This document shows positions 47,012 to 57,437 of a stretch of DNA of 64,000 bases, one piece after another (within the stretch, counting starts at the first letter, position 1; each line of letters opens with the position of its first letter). The stretch spans positions 202,124 to 266,123 of the forward strand of contig NW_006921552.1 of assembly GCF_000340215.1 (NCBI RefSeq). Direction: 5' to 3'. The notes under the pieces were generated by a model. It made no database searches. It saw nothing but the letters and a program-made list of their open reading frames with translations, and was not told where the DNA came from. The translations under genes and the position numbers were made by a program. The stretch is from Pseudocercospora fijiensis CIRAD86. Taxonomy: Eukaryota > Ascomycota > Dothideomycetes > Mycosphaerellales > Mycosphaerellaceae.

Positions 47012-47151
47012 GGTAATTACTATGCCAATGTTTACTATCCGAGTAATTACTATGCCAATGTCTATACTAATGTGCTAGAATATTCCCATTTAAGAAATGC
47101 TAGCCAATGTTGCCAATCCGATCCTATCCGAGTAATTACTATGCCAATGTG
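47012..47151. repeat. Three copies of TAATTACTATGCCAATGT at the repeat/gene boundary
   Basis: Copies at about 47,014, 47,043 and 47,132; the last two share GAG before the repeat. They straddle the change from RIP-altered to unaltered DNA. Confidence 0.8.
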
Positions 47152-47733
47152 TCCCATTTGAGTATTTACCCGGTAGAAAAAAGCTGTCCACCTCTGATCA
47201 ATACTACTCTCGCACATCCTCGTTCCGCCAACTGTACTATGATGGATATTTGCAGCTCACGCCAACGCACAGCTCTTCCCGAATGCCGGTGTCAACGAAA
47301 CTACTGTCGCGGTGTCAGAGGAATGCCGGTCCCAAACGATGGCCATCTTGAACCTGCGGCCTCTCGAGACCTTCAGCCTCCGTCACTGCGCTGCGCCGAG
47401 GAGGTTGCACCATGTTTCGCCATATGGATCGGGACTGAATTTGCAAGGCCTCACTCGAAGCCCTGGACGGCCTGCAAACAAAGACATTCATTGTACGAGA
47501 CAATGCCCGTGCAATAAATGCTGTTGTGGCATTCTTTGGCTTTCTGAGCAACACCTTCGCATCAACACCACCGCCACCGCGCAGACATGTTGCAAGATCA
47601 AAGACATGCGTCTCAGCCTCCGCCAAAGTACCGTGCATACGCCATACACACATGTAGGCCCACCAGCGTCCGTTGGAGATTCACTGCTGAGTTCCATACG
47701 CTTTCTAGAAAATCACATCCTGGCGCATTCATC
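47152..47733. other. 5' region of the membrane-protein gene
   Basis: Unmutated DNA with normal composition. Several short overlapping frames occur on both strands but none looks like a gene. Probably promoter and 5' UTR of the gene starting at 47,734. No clear TATA box was seen. Confidence 0.4.
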
Positions 47734-49431
47734 ATGAGGCCGATCATGAATTTCATGCGCAATGCCGCCCAAAAACGTGTCATGAACGCTATGCGCAAGC
47801 TGGCGGCTGGCCATAGAGTCCCGCACATCAGCTGGCTCATCTTCGCCATCACATTCTGGTTCTTCGGCACATCAGACAACTCCAGGCTGGCCATATTCGC
47901 CAACATCGTCTGCATGCTCTGCATCTTCTACATGTTGCTGCTGATCGTCTGCTCCCTTCTCTTTTTCCGCGGACATTCTGCGAGCTACCAGGCCCGACAC
48001 CGCACATCCCTACATCTCGTCATCAGCGGAGCCCTGACCGCCATAGGCTGTTCGCTTACGTTGGTCATTCTGATCGCCATCCTCTCTCCAGGACCAGGCC
48101 TGCCCGGAAGTTCGCACTTCGTCAAGGATTGGAACCAGTTCCTGAACGACACCGCCACTGTGAGAGACTACTCAGGCGCGGAGCTTCCGAACATCTACAA
48201 TCATGCAGCGACAGGCGCATACAAAGGTCTTGTTGCAGCATGCAGGCTTCGACCAGGCATGACCGAAATGATTGAGTGGCCCTGGGATTCGGTCTCCAGG
48301 ATCCATCCGAAGTTTGAGCTGGACAAGACTCGGACAGAATGGGGCTGCTGGAAGCCGGCAGAGAACGAGAGCATTCACGACTCCCATCTAGGCTCCGACT
48401 TCGACGAGGAAGAAGGACGCTTTCGCCGGAAAGCCGTTGACTTTGCGGTACACATGACCGGGTTCACGAAAGCTGTCAAGAATGTCGAAGACAGTATCAA
48501 CAAGACCATTTCCGTACTTCTCAGCCACGGCGTCTACACTGCTTTGAACTCTGTGCGCCACAATCTCGGTTCTCATATCACCCACAGCGGCGAACCAGCT
48601 TCCACGTACTTGTGGAAATATCGCCTCGTAGCGTTCTACTCCCCCGTCATTCAGCACACCCCATGGTCCGAACTGAATTGGCGCTTCCGTCTGCGGATCC
48701 AAATCAGCACTATCACTCGTCCAGTGTTCTCCATCCTGCGAGCTATGTTCTTCTCATCTCCCACCTTGGAAGAAGAGTTGTACAACGCACTCGGCGATCA
48801 ATACTTCGATTCCAATTACTACACGAAACGCACCGACCTCACCTTCCACTTCAAGCAAATCGAACACTTCCGGGATGCGGCCACAGGTGATTACAATGAA
48901 TTGATGTCCCTATCCTTTGCGAAAATCCATCGACGCCATCCAGACTTCGCAGGCCAGTTTTCGGCAGTGCGACGTCTCCTCAAAGAACCTGGTACGGAAG
49001 AAGGTTCGCATTACGAAAACTTCCAGAACCTGAAGACAGCAGCCATGGCGGGTGATTCCAGTGGTGTCACGGATGTAGCTCCTTTCCAGGACGTTGCCCT
49101 CACGGAATGGTGGAAGCCAGTTCTGGAAAAGATGATTCGTGTCAACATTCTGCAGAGAATCGACCAGTTCGGGAAAGGTGTTGAGCAGTTGCGGAGAGAG
49201 GGAAGGACTCTTTCAGCAGAGGATATTAAGGGCTTGTTGCTGGAGGGAAGTCAGGAGTTTCTATTGTTGCCGGACCTACTGCCTGACGATGAGGAGCCTC
49301 CTACTCACTCCACTGGTTCACGATACGCCATTCCGATCATACTCATGCTGGCATTCTCCGGCTACTATGTGTGGTGGAGTGGATATCAGAAGCGCACTGC
49401 CGAGCGCTTGAGTCAAGAACAGTATTTCTAG
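47734..49431 (+). CDS. Hypothetical membrane protein, four predicted membrane segments
   Basis: Intronless frame of 565 residues from ATG 47,734 (MRPIMNFMRNA); the frame is open 49 codons further upstream, but that part looks non-coding. The next ATG in frame is 47,746. Hydrophobic segments lie at about residues 31-44, 52-78 (LAIFANIVCMLCIFYMLLL) and 94-118 (LVISGALTAIGCSLTLVILI), and one near the C-terminus at 531-548 (YAIPIILMLAFSGYYVWW). Between them is a soluble region of about 400 residues with many Arg/Trp/Asp, including GLVAACRLRPGMTEMIEWPW and LRREGRTLSAEDIKGLLLEG. Codon use is normal, with no RIP signs. No family recognised; a role at an internal or plasma membrane is an inference from topology. 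Tail-to-tail with the next gene, 80 bases apart. Confidence 0.8.
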   Translation: MRPIMNFMRNAAQKRVMNAMRKLAAGHRVPHISWLIFAITFWFFGTSDNSRLAIFANIVCMLCIFYMLLLIVCSLLFFRGHSASYQARHRTSLHLVISGALTAIGCSLTLVILIAILSPGPGLPGSSHFVKDWNQFLNDTATVRDYSGAELPNIYNHAATGAYKGLVAACRLRPGMTEMIEWPWDSVSRIHPKFELDKTRTEWGCWKPAENESIHDSHLGSDFDEEEGRFRRKAVDFAVHMTGFTKAVKNVEDSINKTISVLLSHGVYTALNSVRHNLGSHITHSGEPASTYLWKYRLVAFYSPVIQHTPWSELNWRFRLRIQISTITRPVFSILRAMFFSSPTLEEELYNALGDQYFDSNYYTKRTDLTFHFKQIEHFRDAATGDYNELMSLSFAKIHRRHPDFAGQFSAVRRLLKEPGTEEGSHYENFQNLKTAAMAGDSSGVTDVAPFQDVALTEWWKPVLEKMIRVNILQRIDQFGKGVEQLRREGRTLSAEDIKGLLLEGSQEFLLLPDLLPDDEEPPTHSTGSRYAIPIILMLAFSGYYVWWSGYQKRTAERLSQEQYF

Positions 49432-49511
49432 GCATCTCTTCAGGATCTGTACTGGAACAGCGGAGCTCGTGCTGGACAGCAACATCCATTGTACTTCTAC
49501 ATGTGTGTATT

Positions 49512-50249
49512 TTATCTAATCGAAAACCACATCCACCTCGGCCGCTCTCCACCCCATCTCTTCCGTCGGACCATCTCTTCGACTTCAGCTCTGTATTCTC
49601 TCCACCACTGATCCGCTGCGTGTATTCCCGCAGTCGTGGACGCAGGCTGCGCGGGAAGTTCGCGTTCGCGAGTCATAGGCGGGATTTGTTCAGCTGGTCT
49701 CTCGAAATATCTGTCCAACTCATGACGGAAAAATTCAGCGTCGCGGCTCCTGAGCATTTCGTTTTCGGCTTGAAGAGCCTGGTATGCGTCGGCGTCATCG
49801 TCGAGTTCTTGGAGTGCGGCATCGAGACGGGCTTGAAGATGGCGTGTTGCGTCGGCATCGTCGTCGAGCTCTTGGAGAGCAGTGTGGAGACGGGCTTGGA
49901 GATGGCGGGTTGCGTCGGCATCGTCGTCGAGTTCTTGGTCGAGGTTCAATTTGGTATTCAGAAGTTTTCGGCGATGGTATTCGGCGAGCGCTGCGTCGGT
50001 TTCGGCGCATTCGAGACGAGCTTGGTCAAGGGGTTGGGTTACTTTGGCTTTGCTGTCAAGGTCGAGGGTAGCGAGGGTATGGTGTAGGCGCTCACTGGCC
50101 GCTTGCAGCTTTTCGATGGTGTTGCTTGATGGCGAGGACTTTGTGAGGTCGAGCACTGTTCGGTAAGCGTAGGCTTCTTGAGTGAGTGTAGTGAGGAGTT
50201 CCTCGTCCGCCTGTGGGGCGCTGTTACTGGTTCGGAAAAGAGAGTTCAT
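49512..50249 (-). CDS. Hypothetical coiled-coil protein with three 21-residue repeats
   Basis: Intronless frame of 245 residues, MNSLFRTSNSAPQADEELL to a C-terminus rich in Arg and Trp (RRKRWGGERPRWMWFSIR). Residues about 40-170 are predicted coiled coil. Residues 105-125, 126-146 and 147-167 are tandem repeats based on QELDDDADATRHLQARLxxA, the third diverging after DADA; the DNA repeats are 63 bp each (49,937 to 49,749). No family recognised. The acidic heptad-like repeat suggests an oligomerisation or scaffold role, as inference only. Convergent with the membrane-protein gene. Confidence 0.75.
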   Translation of the reverse strand: MNSLFRTSNSAPQADEELLTTLTQEAYAYRTVLDLTKSSPSSNTIEKLQAASERLHHTLATLDLDSKAKVTQPLDQARLECAETDAALAEYHRRKLLNTKLNLDQELDDDADATRHLQARLHTALQELDDDADATRHLQARLDAALQELDDDADAYQALQAENEMLRSRDAEFFRHELDRYFERPAEQIPPMTRERELPAQPASTTAGIHAADQWWREYRAEVEEMVRRKRWGGERPRWMWFSIR

Positions 50250-51342
50250 GCTGAGCTGTATGTCTTCTCGTGGATTGGTAATGTGTTCATGTCCGGGTTG
50301 CGCGGGATGGGAGAATGCAGAGCACTTATACGCTCGATCGAGGATGGAACAAAGGCCGAGTACCGGAAATGGCCTGGGATGGGCATCCTGAACAATGCGC
50401 AGTGCAGAGGGACAATACCACGAGGCAAGAAAGAGCAGCGAGGCATGTCATTGTGGAGGGAAGCGATGCGGGATAAGCATCGAGGAACAAGGAGACGTCA
50501 AAGAACAGCCGAGATTTCGATATCGCCAATGCGACAATGGGTCCATGGCACAATAGACAAATGATCTTTGATGGTGTTGCTACGGAACCTTAGGAGGATG
50601 GAAAGATGGAGGATGGAGGACAGCACAGCCAAGGAGACCTCCGAGGAAAGCGGAGTTTCGCGCCGAGCCGAGCCGTGCCGCCGCCGCAAAGCACCACCGA
50701 GTATCGCAGACAATATGAATCGCCATGAGGCGCGCATCAACTTTGACTGCCGCCACGAGCATCTCTGAGCGATGTGACGATTAGCCCCAGGCCTTCTGCG
50801 ACGACATGATGCGACGCAATGTCGCAATGGCACCGCTCGCATCGACTTTGAACCTCCGCATCCTCCCTGCAAGCGCGCCTCGAAACCAAGTTCGAGCGCG
50901 AGTTCGAGATCGAGCGCGCGCATGGCATTACCAGCAATGTCCGGATTCCGCGCCGAACACCTTCCGAGAGACGAGATGAACAGCTCTAGACCTTCTTGAA
51001 TGACATGATGCGACGCAATGTCGCTACGGCGCTTCGAAACGGAGATCGAGCGGGCGCATTTCATAGTCATTGACAGTACAGCGACGGCCGACGTCCGCAC
51101 TGAACGCCACCCGGACGAGCGCACCGTCACGACAATGGCGCGCGCATTACTCGCCACGATGCTGCTGCCCTCCGCGCTCCCTCTATGCTGAAGCCATCCC
51201 TCCCTGCCTTCGTCGCGCATGCGCCATCTAACCTACTAGCCTCTTCCAGCGCTGAAGGCAACATCGGCCATCCAAAAGCCGTCCAGAAGACACGAGAGGG
51301 GGGAAGAGCGGTGTAGTGCGAGGGTGGCGCTGAAACGACGAC

Positions 51343-51730
51343 TTGAAGCTGGAGGTGGAGGTGGGCATACGAGTTGGAGTCTGGGTTGGCTTCGGCGAGG
51401 ACGGAAGAGCGATGCGTGCGGGAGTGAGCCTGAAACAACGGCTTGAAGCTGGAGGCGGACATACGAGTTGAGAGTCTGGCTTGGATTCGGTGAGGAAGGA
51501 AGAGCGATGCGGCGCGACAGTGAGGTTGAAACGACGATTTGAGGCTGGAGGTGGGCATACGAGTTGGAGTCTAGCTTGGATTCGGCGAGGACGGAAGAGC
51601 GGTGGGGTGTGAGAAGGAGCTTGAACAGACGGCTTGAAGCTGGAGGTGAACATGCGAGTTGGAGGCTGGTTTGGATTCACTGTCTGCATGCCATTGGCGC
51701 TGGGAGTCCTCACGTTTTGGGGAAATTGTT
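51343..51730. repeat. Four-copy ~97-bp minisatellite
   Basis: Units begin TTGAAGCTGGAGGTGG or close variants at 51,343, 51,443, 51,539 and 51,634, spacing 95-100 bases, each followed by CATACGAGTTGGAGTCTGG-like and GAGGACGGAAGAGCG-like stretches. A minus-strand frame (51,746-51,228) runs through it, but the unit length is not constant modulo three. Confidence 0.8.
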
Positions 51731-51959
51731 TGGGGCCTGTGTTCAAGCTGGGAAGACTTCGGGCGAAGAAACGAAAGACGATGAACGAGTTTTGGAGAAG
51801 TTGCCTGAGGATGAGTTGGGAAACATGAACAGGTTATGGAATGGAGGGAAGACCTTGAAGAAATTGAGCCTGGACATCGATATAATTCGCATCTCTGGGG
51901 ATCATTTCCATCACTCATCTTTCCTACTATCTCCCGGGCCAATTCTTCATCCCTCAGTC

Positions 51960-52196
51960 TCACAGCGTGCTTGAGCCAAAGGTCACATTTTTAGGCATTC
52001 GCTTTCCATGCTCTTCCTTCTTATACCGACCTTCATCCAGCGCAGTCCGCTCTTGCTGTGTCATTTCCTTCGCCACATGGAGCTCGGTGAAAACTCGCTC
52101 GCATTTACGGACAAGAATCTCGAGTCGGGCTTGACGACAATGCGCACGGCATTGGGGTATTCGGAAAAGCATGGGCCTATGGCATGTCTGAGGCAT
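51960..52196 (-). CDS. Possible exon of an unidentified gene
   Basis: A 78-codon minus-strand frame with a protein-like, charged, helical composition (CRAHCRQARLEILVRKCE, TALDEGRYKKEEHGKRM). It overlaps several other frames. No intron boundaries, start or family could be established. It may be an exon or a gene remnant. Confidence 0.25.
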   Translation of the reverse strand: MPQTCHRPMLFRIPQCRAHCRQARLEILVRKCERVFTELHVAKEMTQQERTALDEGRYKKEEHGKRMPKNVTFGSSTL

Positions 52197-52399
52197 GCAT
52201 CAAGGATTGTCACGAGCATTGGGATTGCGGAAGAGCACCATCCGCAGAGGACAATGGGCTATGCCAGAAGCACATCACCAACATGCTCGCACAGATGGCA
52301 CATCTTTGACCATCTGCAGCAATCTCACGAGATCTGTTGACGGGAGCCTTCACGACACCGATACACTCCTTGATGCCTACGATGTGCCTAACGTCTGAG

Positions 52400-52950
52400 A
52401 AGACCAGTGCAGCCGAGATTCCTTTAGCAGGCCACTGCGAACCGAGTTTGGGAACGGAAGCAAGAGACAAGACAGACGTCCACGTTCCTGAAAAGGCTCG
52501 TCTCTGTTCTACACGTCCTGCTCCTCTCAAAATCGCAATCAGACACAACTTTCATGCCCCGACCAAGCATGCCTGACGTTCGAGAAGACCAGTGCAGCCG
52601 AGATACTTTTGGCAAGCAAATGCGAGACGAGATTGGGAAAGGAAGTCTACATATTTGAACAGGCCTGTCTCTAGACTTCACCCGTACGACTTCTACAGCT
52701 TTGACCTTCTGCACATCCTGCTCCTCTAAAAATCGCACCCAGATACACCAGTACAACCGGGATTCTTCTGACAACTGCGAGATGACATTGCGAAAGGAAC
52801 GAGGAGACATTGTAGACGTCCATCATTTTGGAAAGGCCGGTCTCGGGAGTCTTACCCGTACGAGCTCTACAGCCTTGACTTTCTGCACATCCTGCTCCTC
52901 TCAAATCGCAATCAGACACACTTTCATGTCCAGACCAAGCGTTCAAGTCC
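52400..52950. repeat. Three degenerate ~175-200-bp direct repeats
   Basis: Anchored by TGCTCCTCTCAAAATCGC-like sequence at 52,519, 52,719 and 52,893. The second and third copies align well over ACCCGTACGA...CTACAGC and GCACATCCTGCTCCTCT. Differences include transversions and indels, so the duplication is old and not RIP-driven. Confidence 0.75.
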
Positions 52951-53729
52951 GCTGGATTCCCGACTCGATCTGTAGAGTGCAATGCATCGCTGACCTAATA
53001 GGCACTCTTCTATACTATCTTGCGCTCTTCTCTTGCTCAGAACCAGCTACACTTTTCCATCCATGCCGGACCCGGTGTCCTCTCTCTCTTTCCCCGACGC
53101 CGGGTTGAAAAGTCAACCCTTCAAGATCAAGAAGTCGGCGCCTGGCAACATGTCGTTGCGTGACAATGCCAATGTTCGCTGCTGCATGGCCTCAGTCTCT
53201 CGAGTGCATATTATGCGACCCAGCTCACATCTCGCGACCCAAGAGACGTTGACATCGGACACAAGCTCCTACAAGCAGTTGGGAAAGCAGCCATGTATGG
53301 TAGGTATCATAGTCGAAGGTTGTCATGTTCTAAATACATTGGACTGCGGCAGCTCTGAATTTTGAAATGCCCGACTGTGAAGCTGCTCGCGATGAGACTT
53401 CTCCAAACCTTCGTAGTGCTTTTGACAGCACACTCTCATCACCGGAGAAGTTCCCGAACTTTCACTACGAGATGGGGATGCTTATTCGTATTGTAACTGT
53501 GGAAACACAACGAGGTCCGGTCGCAGGCGGAATGAATTGCAAACGCTGCGAAGAGGTAAATGATGGGATGGTGTCTTTGCAAGCTGCTGCCATTCGGAAT
53601 CTACCTACATTGCCATGCCATGCCACGCCGCACTATGCCATACCTCGTCATGCAACTCCCATGCCATCACATGCCCTTGCTATGCAATTCTCTTTCCATT
53701 CCAATGCTCATCTCCCCAACACATCACGC

Positions 53730-54769
53730 TCACGCATAATAGATGTCATCATCGCCAACATCCACCTGTGGAGTAGCGGCAGCTCTTCCACCCTTACCCC
53801 TACGTCCCCTCTTCCTCTGTGGTGCTTGCTGAGCCGGAGGTGCTGCCATGTCGGTGTACGCATCCTCTGGAACTCGCGCTCCGTTCGTCGGAGGACGTAC
53901 ACCATTGCCTCGCGGGAAGGGAGGCGGACCACCAACGAAGAGCGCATCATCATCGGACTCCTCCATGAATGGGCCTAACACTCGAGGTGTGTGTGAGTTG
54001 CGGTGAGTTGGCGGTGGTGCAGTGGCGTACGTGATGCGACGCGCTGGTTCGATTGGTGGTGGTGCCGGGGCGTAGGTGATGCGATCGGCTGGCCACAGCG
54101 GGTTGTAGTGATGATACTGGTAGTGTCCAGGTGGGTGGTGCTCGCGAGAGTGCTGCTGCTGGCGTGGTGGATGATGTTCAAGTTGGAGGGGATGTTGATG
54201 TGCAGATGGCTGTAACGCCGGAGCTGGTGGAGCTGGTCCTAGTGGTGGACGAAAGGTGGATGGAAGCGTAGGCTGAGGCTCGCTGTGATGAGAAGGGTCG
54301 GGAAAGACTGAGTGAGCATCACCGAGGCCACGAAAGTATTGCGAGAAGTCAAGCTCAATCTCGTCCTCCCATTGTTCTTGCAGGAATACTGATGAAGAAT
54401 GGGCAGCATCAGTGGCAGGCGAGTCGCTGCGAGTTTGCTAGAGTGTCAAAGGGTTAGAAGAGAGACTTCAGCCATGCTTCCTCATCACATCCGTGAGGAG
54501 AGAGAAAGACTTACCACAATTTTGGTGCGCCATCTGATGTGCGCCGCATAGCCATGATACTGGACAGCAACTTGCTGCTCACGCTCCTGCTGCTCCCATC
54601 TGGGTGGATCTTCGTAAGTAATGCGGTGCTGAGTGCGACGAGACTGCACCGAGTTCCACCCTGGTTCCGCGTCTACGGTAGAGGGCTTGCTGTCGACCAC
54701 TACCGTACGAGCATGATGGATGTTCTTTCTCTCGCCTTCGTACCACTCTTTTGTGAATCCCAACGACAT
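53730..54769 (-). CDS. Hypothetical low-complexity protein, two exons
   Basis: Exon 1 is 54,769-54,515, exon 2 is 54,437-53,730; the 77-base intron has GTAAGT donor, CTAAC branch site and TAG acceptor, and joins in phase 0 (GTG|CAA). The product is 320 residues. The start MSLGFTKEWYEGER has a good context (AAGATGTC); an in-frame ATG at 55,009 would add 80 residues with hydrophobic parts, but that stretch looks like UTR or intron. Exon 1 has HRITYEDPP. Exon 2 is rich in Pro, His and Gln (HHPPRQQQHSREHHPPGHYQ), has RITYAPAPPP and RITYATAPPP, and ends in a basic RKRGRRGKGGR patch followed by acidic DVGDDDIYYA. No family recognised. The disordered composition with the basic patch suggests nuclear or nucleic-acid interaction, as inference only. 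Confidence 0.65.
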
Positions 54770-55628
54770 CTTGAGCGTGCGCCTAGACGGGACAGGAGAG
54801 GCGAGTGTAAGAACAGAAGGCAAAGGATGGGAGAAGATCGACAGGAAATAGAGAGTGGACGCTTTCTCCAATCTGAATTTCGCCATATATCGGAGCCAGT
54901 AGAACATGCTTGTTGCAGTGGCATAATATACCTGGACTGGTATCCAGAAGAGGACCCACGCTGATCCGGGAGCGGCTGCCGCCAAGACCTGCGGTTTGCG
55001 CGTCATCACTTGACGGGCAAGAATGATCTCGGTGGGCGGTGCGGTGGACTCTATGATAATCGCGCGTGCATGCTGGGCTCTCTTCGCGTCCCGCTAACGG
55101 CGAATCTGACGAGTTTCGCTTCGAATTTCGGGGCACCGCTCTGGGCGATGAAGCATGTCTGCATTGATGCGTTGAATGAAGTTTGGAAGGGAGCCGCGAT
55201 GGATGTTACAGCGGCGAGCTCTTGAGTAGCGACAATTGGCGAAGGAGAAACCGCAGCTAGAGATCATAGTGGTTGGTGGCATACGGGCAGAGAAATCTTG
55301 ACAAGGCCGAGCCAGCGCATGCCATCCCCGAAAGAAATGCCCCCAGACTTCGCTTGCTCGACATTGAAATAGTGTCTGAAACTGCACTGACATCCCAGGG
55401 TGGCTGCGTGGGCATCAAATGGCGACGACTCCGGTATCATCAAATGGCCCGCACCAGATCCAATTCCATCAGTTGGGAGTTCTTCGATAGTGCCACAATC
55501 ACTTCTCTTGTCAACTTCGGCCCCCACCAACGTCCGACTCGGCGAGATCACCAGAGCCCACAGCCGCACGCGGCATTCCAGCTGCTTTCGAGCTTCCCAG
55601 GATCCATCCTTCGTCTACCGACGTTTAC
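54770..55628. other. Intergenic or UTR region, no supported gene
   Basis: Several overlapping frames on both strands; one plus-strand frame near 55,400-55,717 (NGDDSGIIKWPAPDPIPS) is weakly protein-like and could be an upstream exon of the next gene. No splice sites or motifs support it. Confidence 0.4.
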
Positions 55629-56024
55629 ATGACGCCAAATCGAGCAGCCAAGCGTGCGGCTGGTCAAGAAGGAGGCCCAGAAAAGGGTCGGAGGAGGTGC
55701 CATATGCCAGCGTCTGAAAATGAAGGAGCACGTAGATTCAATTGTTCTGCCGAAGCGACGAAGAAAGTTGCAGGGCTCTCGCATTTCCCCCAAGACATGT
55801 CCTATGCCAGATTGAAGAAGCAGATGAGCCAAATGTCCGGGACACGTGCTACGAAACTGTGCACGGCCAAGGATTCCACATCCCAAGTCCCAGAACAAGC
55901 CGCCATCCACGCCGCCAGGGTCATAGAGACACACGACCCAGAGCATACACCAGCTTCGTTGGAAGACTGCAAGACCCAGGGAAATCGGAATGGCTCTTGC
56001 CCAAATTGTCTCGCTGTTGTCTAA
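55629..56024 (+). CDS. Hypothetical small basic protein
   Basis: 131-residue frame, MTPNRAAKRAAGQEGGPEKG, rich in Lys, Arg, Ala and polar residues, with ARLKKQMSQMSG and a C-terminal CPNCLAVV. No recognised domain. The antisense frame over the same DNA is less protein-like. It may have an upstream exon. Its stop overlaps by four bases with the 3' end of the minus-strand gene at 56,021. Confidence 0.35.
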   Translation: MTPNRAAKRAAGQEGGPEKGRRRCHMPASENEGARRFNCSAEATKKVAGLSHFPQDMSYARLKKQMSQMSGTRATKLCTAKDSTSQVPEQAAIHAARVIETHDPEHTPASLEDCKTQGNRNGSCPNCLAVV

Positions 56025-56560
56025 ATGCACCATCTGTCCGAGTTCATTAGCCTCCTCTCCTCCGCAGTGCGCAACTTACTGGGTGATCTGCTGCTCTTCT
56101 GCTGCTCCATCTTGGAATCCTCCTCACTACAGCACGAGCTGTTGTTGTCCGTCTGCAACTCCATCGTTTGCGACATGTTGTGACCATTGAGGAAGTTCGG
56201 ATTGCGAGGCGCAGGACACGGCAATCTTGCCGCATCCACAAACCCGATATGCTGATTCCCTCTTCTGTATGCTCATGCCGCTGAGTTATGGGCGTCTGTC
56301 TGGCTCTTGTCTCATACCTTGCCCATAGCTCGAGAAAGATGCACTGGTGTCCATGGCCATTGCCGCAAGTGTGCCTTCTTCATCCGCCTCCACCCTGTCG
56401 CCGGGTTCGCTATGATCCTTGACTACGTCGGCCGCCTCGCCATCAGGCTTGACTGTGTTGGACTTGCGCGTCTTTCTCAAGCGCTTCGTCTTCGCCGGAG
56501 TGGTAGGTTCAGGGCTGTCGCTGTTCCCAGTTCTCAGCGGCCGCGGCGTCTGCGGCGCTT
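56021..56560 (-). CDS. Hypothetical acidic protein, 5' end unresolved
   Basis: Minus-strand gene with a 46-base intron at 56,317-56,272 (GTATGAG donor, CATAAC branch-like site, GAG|CA acceptor). Upstream exon: TTPAKTKRLRKTRKSNTV, then KPDGEAADVVKDHSEPGD. Downstream exon: residues including NFLNGHNMSQTMELQTDNN and SEEDSKMEQQKSSRSPSK, ending RRLMNSDRWCI at 56,021. The exon 1 frame is open up to a TGA at 56,562; no start codon was identified, so a further 5' exon or truncation by the RIP-altered block beginning near 56,745 is likely. No family recognised; alternative acceptors change the frame. Confidence 0.4.
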
Positions 56561-56744
56561 TTCAGAGGAGCGCCGCCAGCGAGAGCATTGGTTTCTTCTT
56601 AACGCTAGGCCAGGTCGGTTGAACTGAGTTGCCGCTGCCAAATGATGCAGTATAGGCGTCCTTATTGAATGTGGGCGCGACGCGCAAGGTCCTAGAAGAT
56701 CGAAAAGGAAGCCGAGGCGCGCCAAGCCCGCTTTAGCCTCGGTT

Positions 56745-57437
56745 ACTGTCTCGCGTCTAGACCTCTACGTAGCCTCGCTACTTCTCTAAGCCTTAGCAAT
56801 ATAGGAGATAATAAGATATACTATTCCTAATAAAATCGGATAGGGAAGCGATTTCCCGCTTTTATAACTATATCTATTATAGTAGCTACCTAGAAAGTAC
56901 CGATAAGTCCTATAAGCTAGCTACTATACTATAAAGTAATATCGGATTCAAGTTGCCTTAGTAGTAGGGGCCCCTAGCGAAGCAGGTCGCCTAGTTAGCT
57001 ACCTATTTAGCCGTATAACGTAATATCTTAGGGACTTATATAAAGGCTATATATAGTAGAATAATACTTTATATATTAATATACGAACGACGGGACTATA
57101 CTAAACTACGCGTACGCGTATACGGACGATAGTAAGCGAGATATATAGAGTCGTAGGATAGATCCGAGTAGTAGGAAGGAACCGGAAGATAGGGAAGAGC
57201 TAGAAGAAATATATTTACTTAAAAGCGGTTAAACAAGTTCGTATATACGCGTCGCGTAAGTTAGCTAGGAGATAAAGGCGCTACGAGATAGCGGATAAGC
57301 GGGATACGAGCGCGTACGCTTAGTACGTAGGGAAGGACCTAAAAGTAGAGATTTACTAAGAAGTTAGTAAGTAGGATATATATACTTACGCTTATACGTT
57401 AGACGCGCTAGACGCCCGTAGGGCGGGATACTAAGGA
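56745..57437. other. RIP-altered DNA, nothing recognised
   Basis: Abrupt return of TpA-rich, CpA-poor composition at about 56,745. No gene, LTR or repeat of known type seen before the LTR at 57,438. Confidence 0.5.

Larger units (their letters stand above)
50250..53729. other. Unmutated intergenic region with degenerate duplications
   Basis: About 3.5 kb with normal CpA content. Many medium ORFs overlap in several frames, but none is convincing as a gene by composition or domain. It contains a 37-bp near-repeat pair (50,789-50,825 and 50,988-51,024, around GACATGATGCGACGCAATGT), a four-copy minisatellite and a three-copy degenerate duplication (both listed). One short minus-strand frame near 52,196-51,960 is a possible exon. 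Confidence 0.5.

Noticed and set aside
47587..47733. Upstream extension of the membrane-protein frame
   Set aside because: Open by chance; several frames are open there and the first good ATG with membrane-protein character is 47,734.
51228..51746. 172-codon minus-strand frame through the minisatellite
   Set aside because: Repeat spacing is 95-100 bases, not a multiple of three, so the repeated peptide is not kept in one frame; probably non-coding.
53367..53978. 203-codon plus-strand frame
   Set aside because: Its 3' half lies opposite exon 2 of the spliced minus-strand gene, which has splice sites and low-complexity motifs supporting it.
55548..56033. 161-codon minus-strand frame
   Set aside because: Composition (Trp, Cys, Gly-rich) is typical of a shadow frame; the plus-strand frame over the same DNA is more protein-like, and the minus-strand gene at 56,021 ends there.
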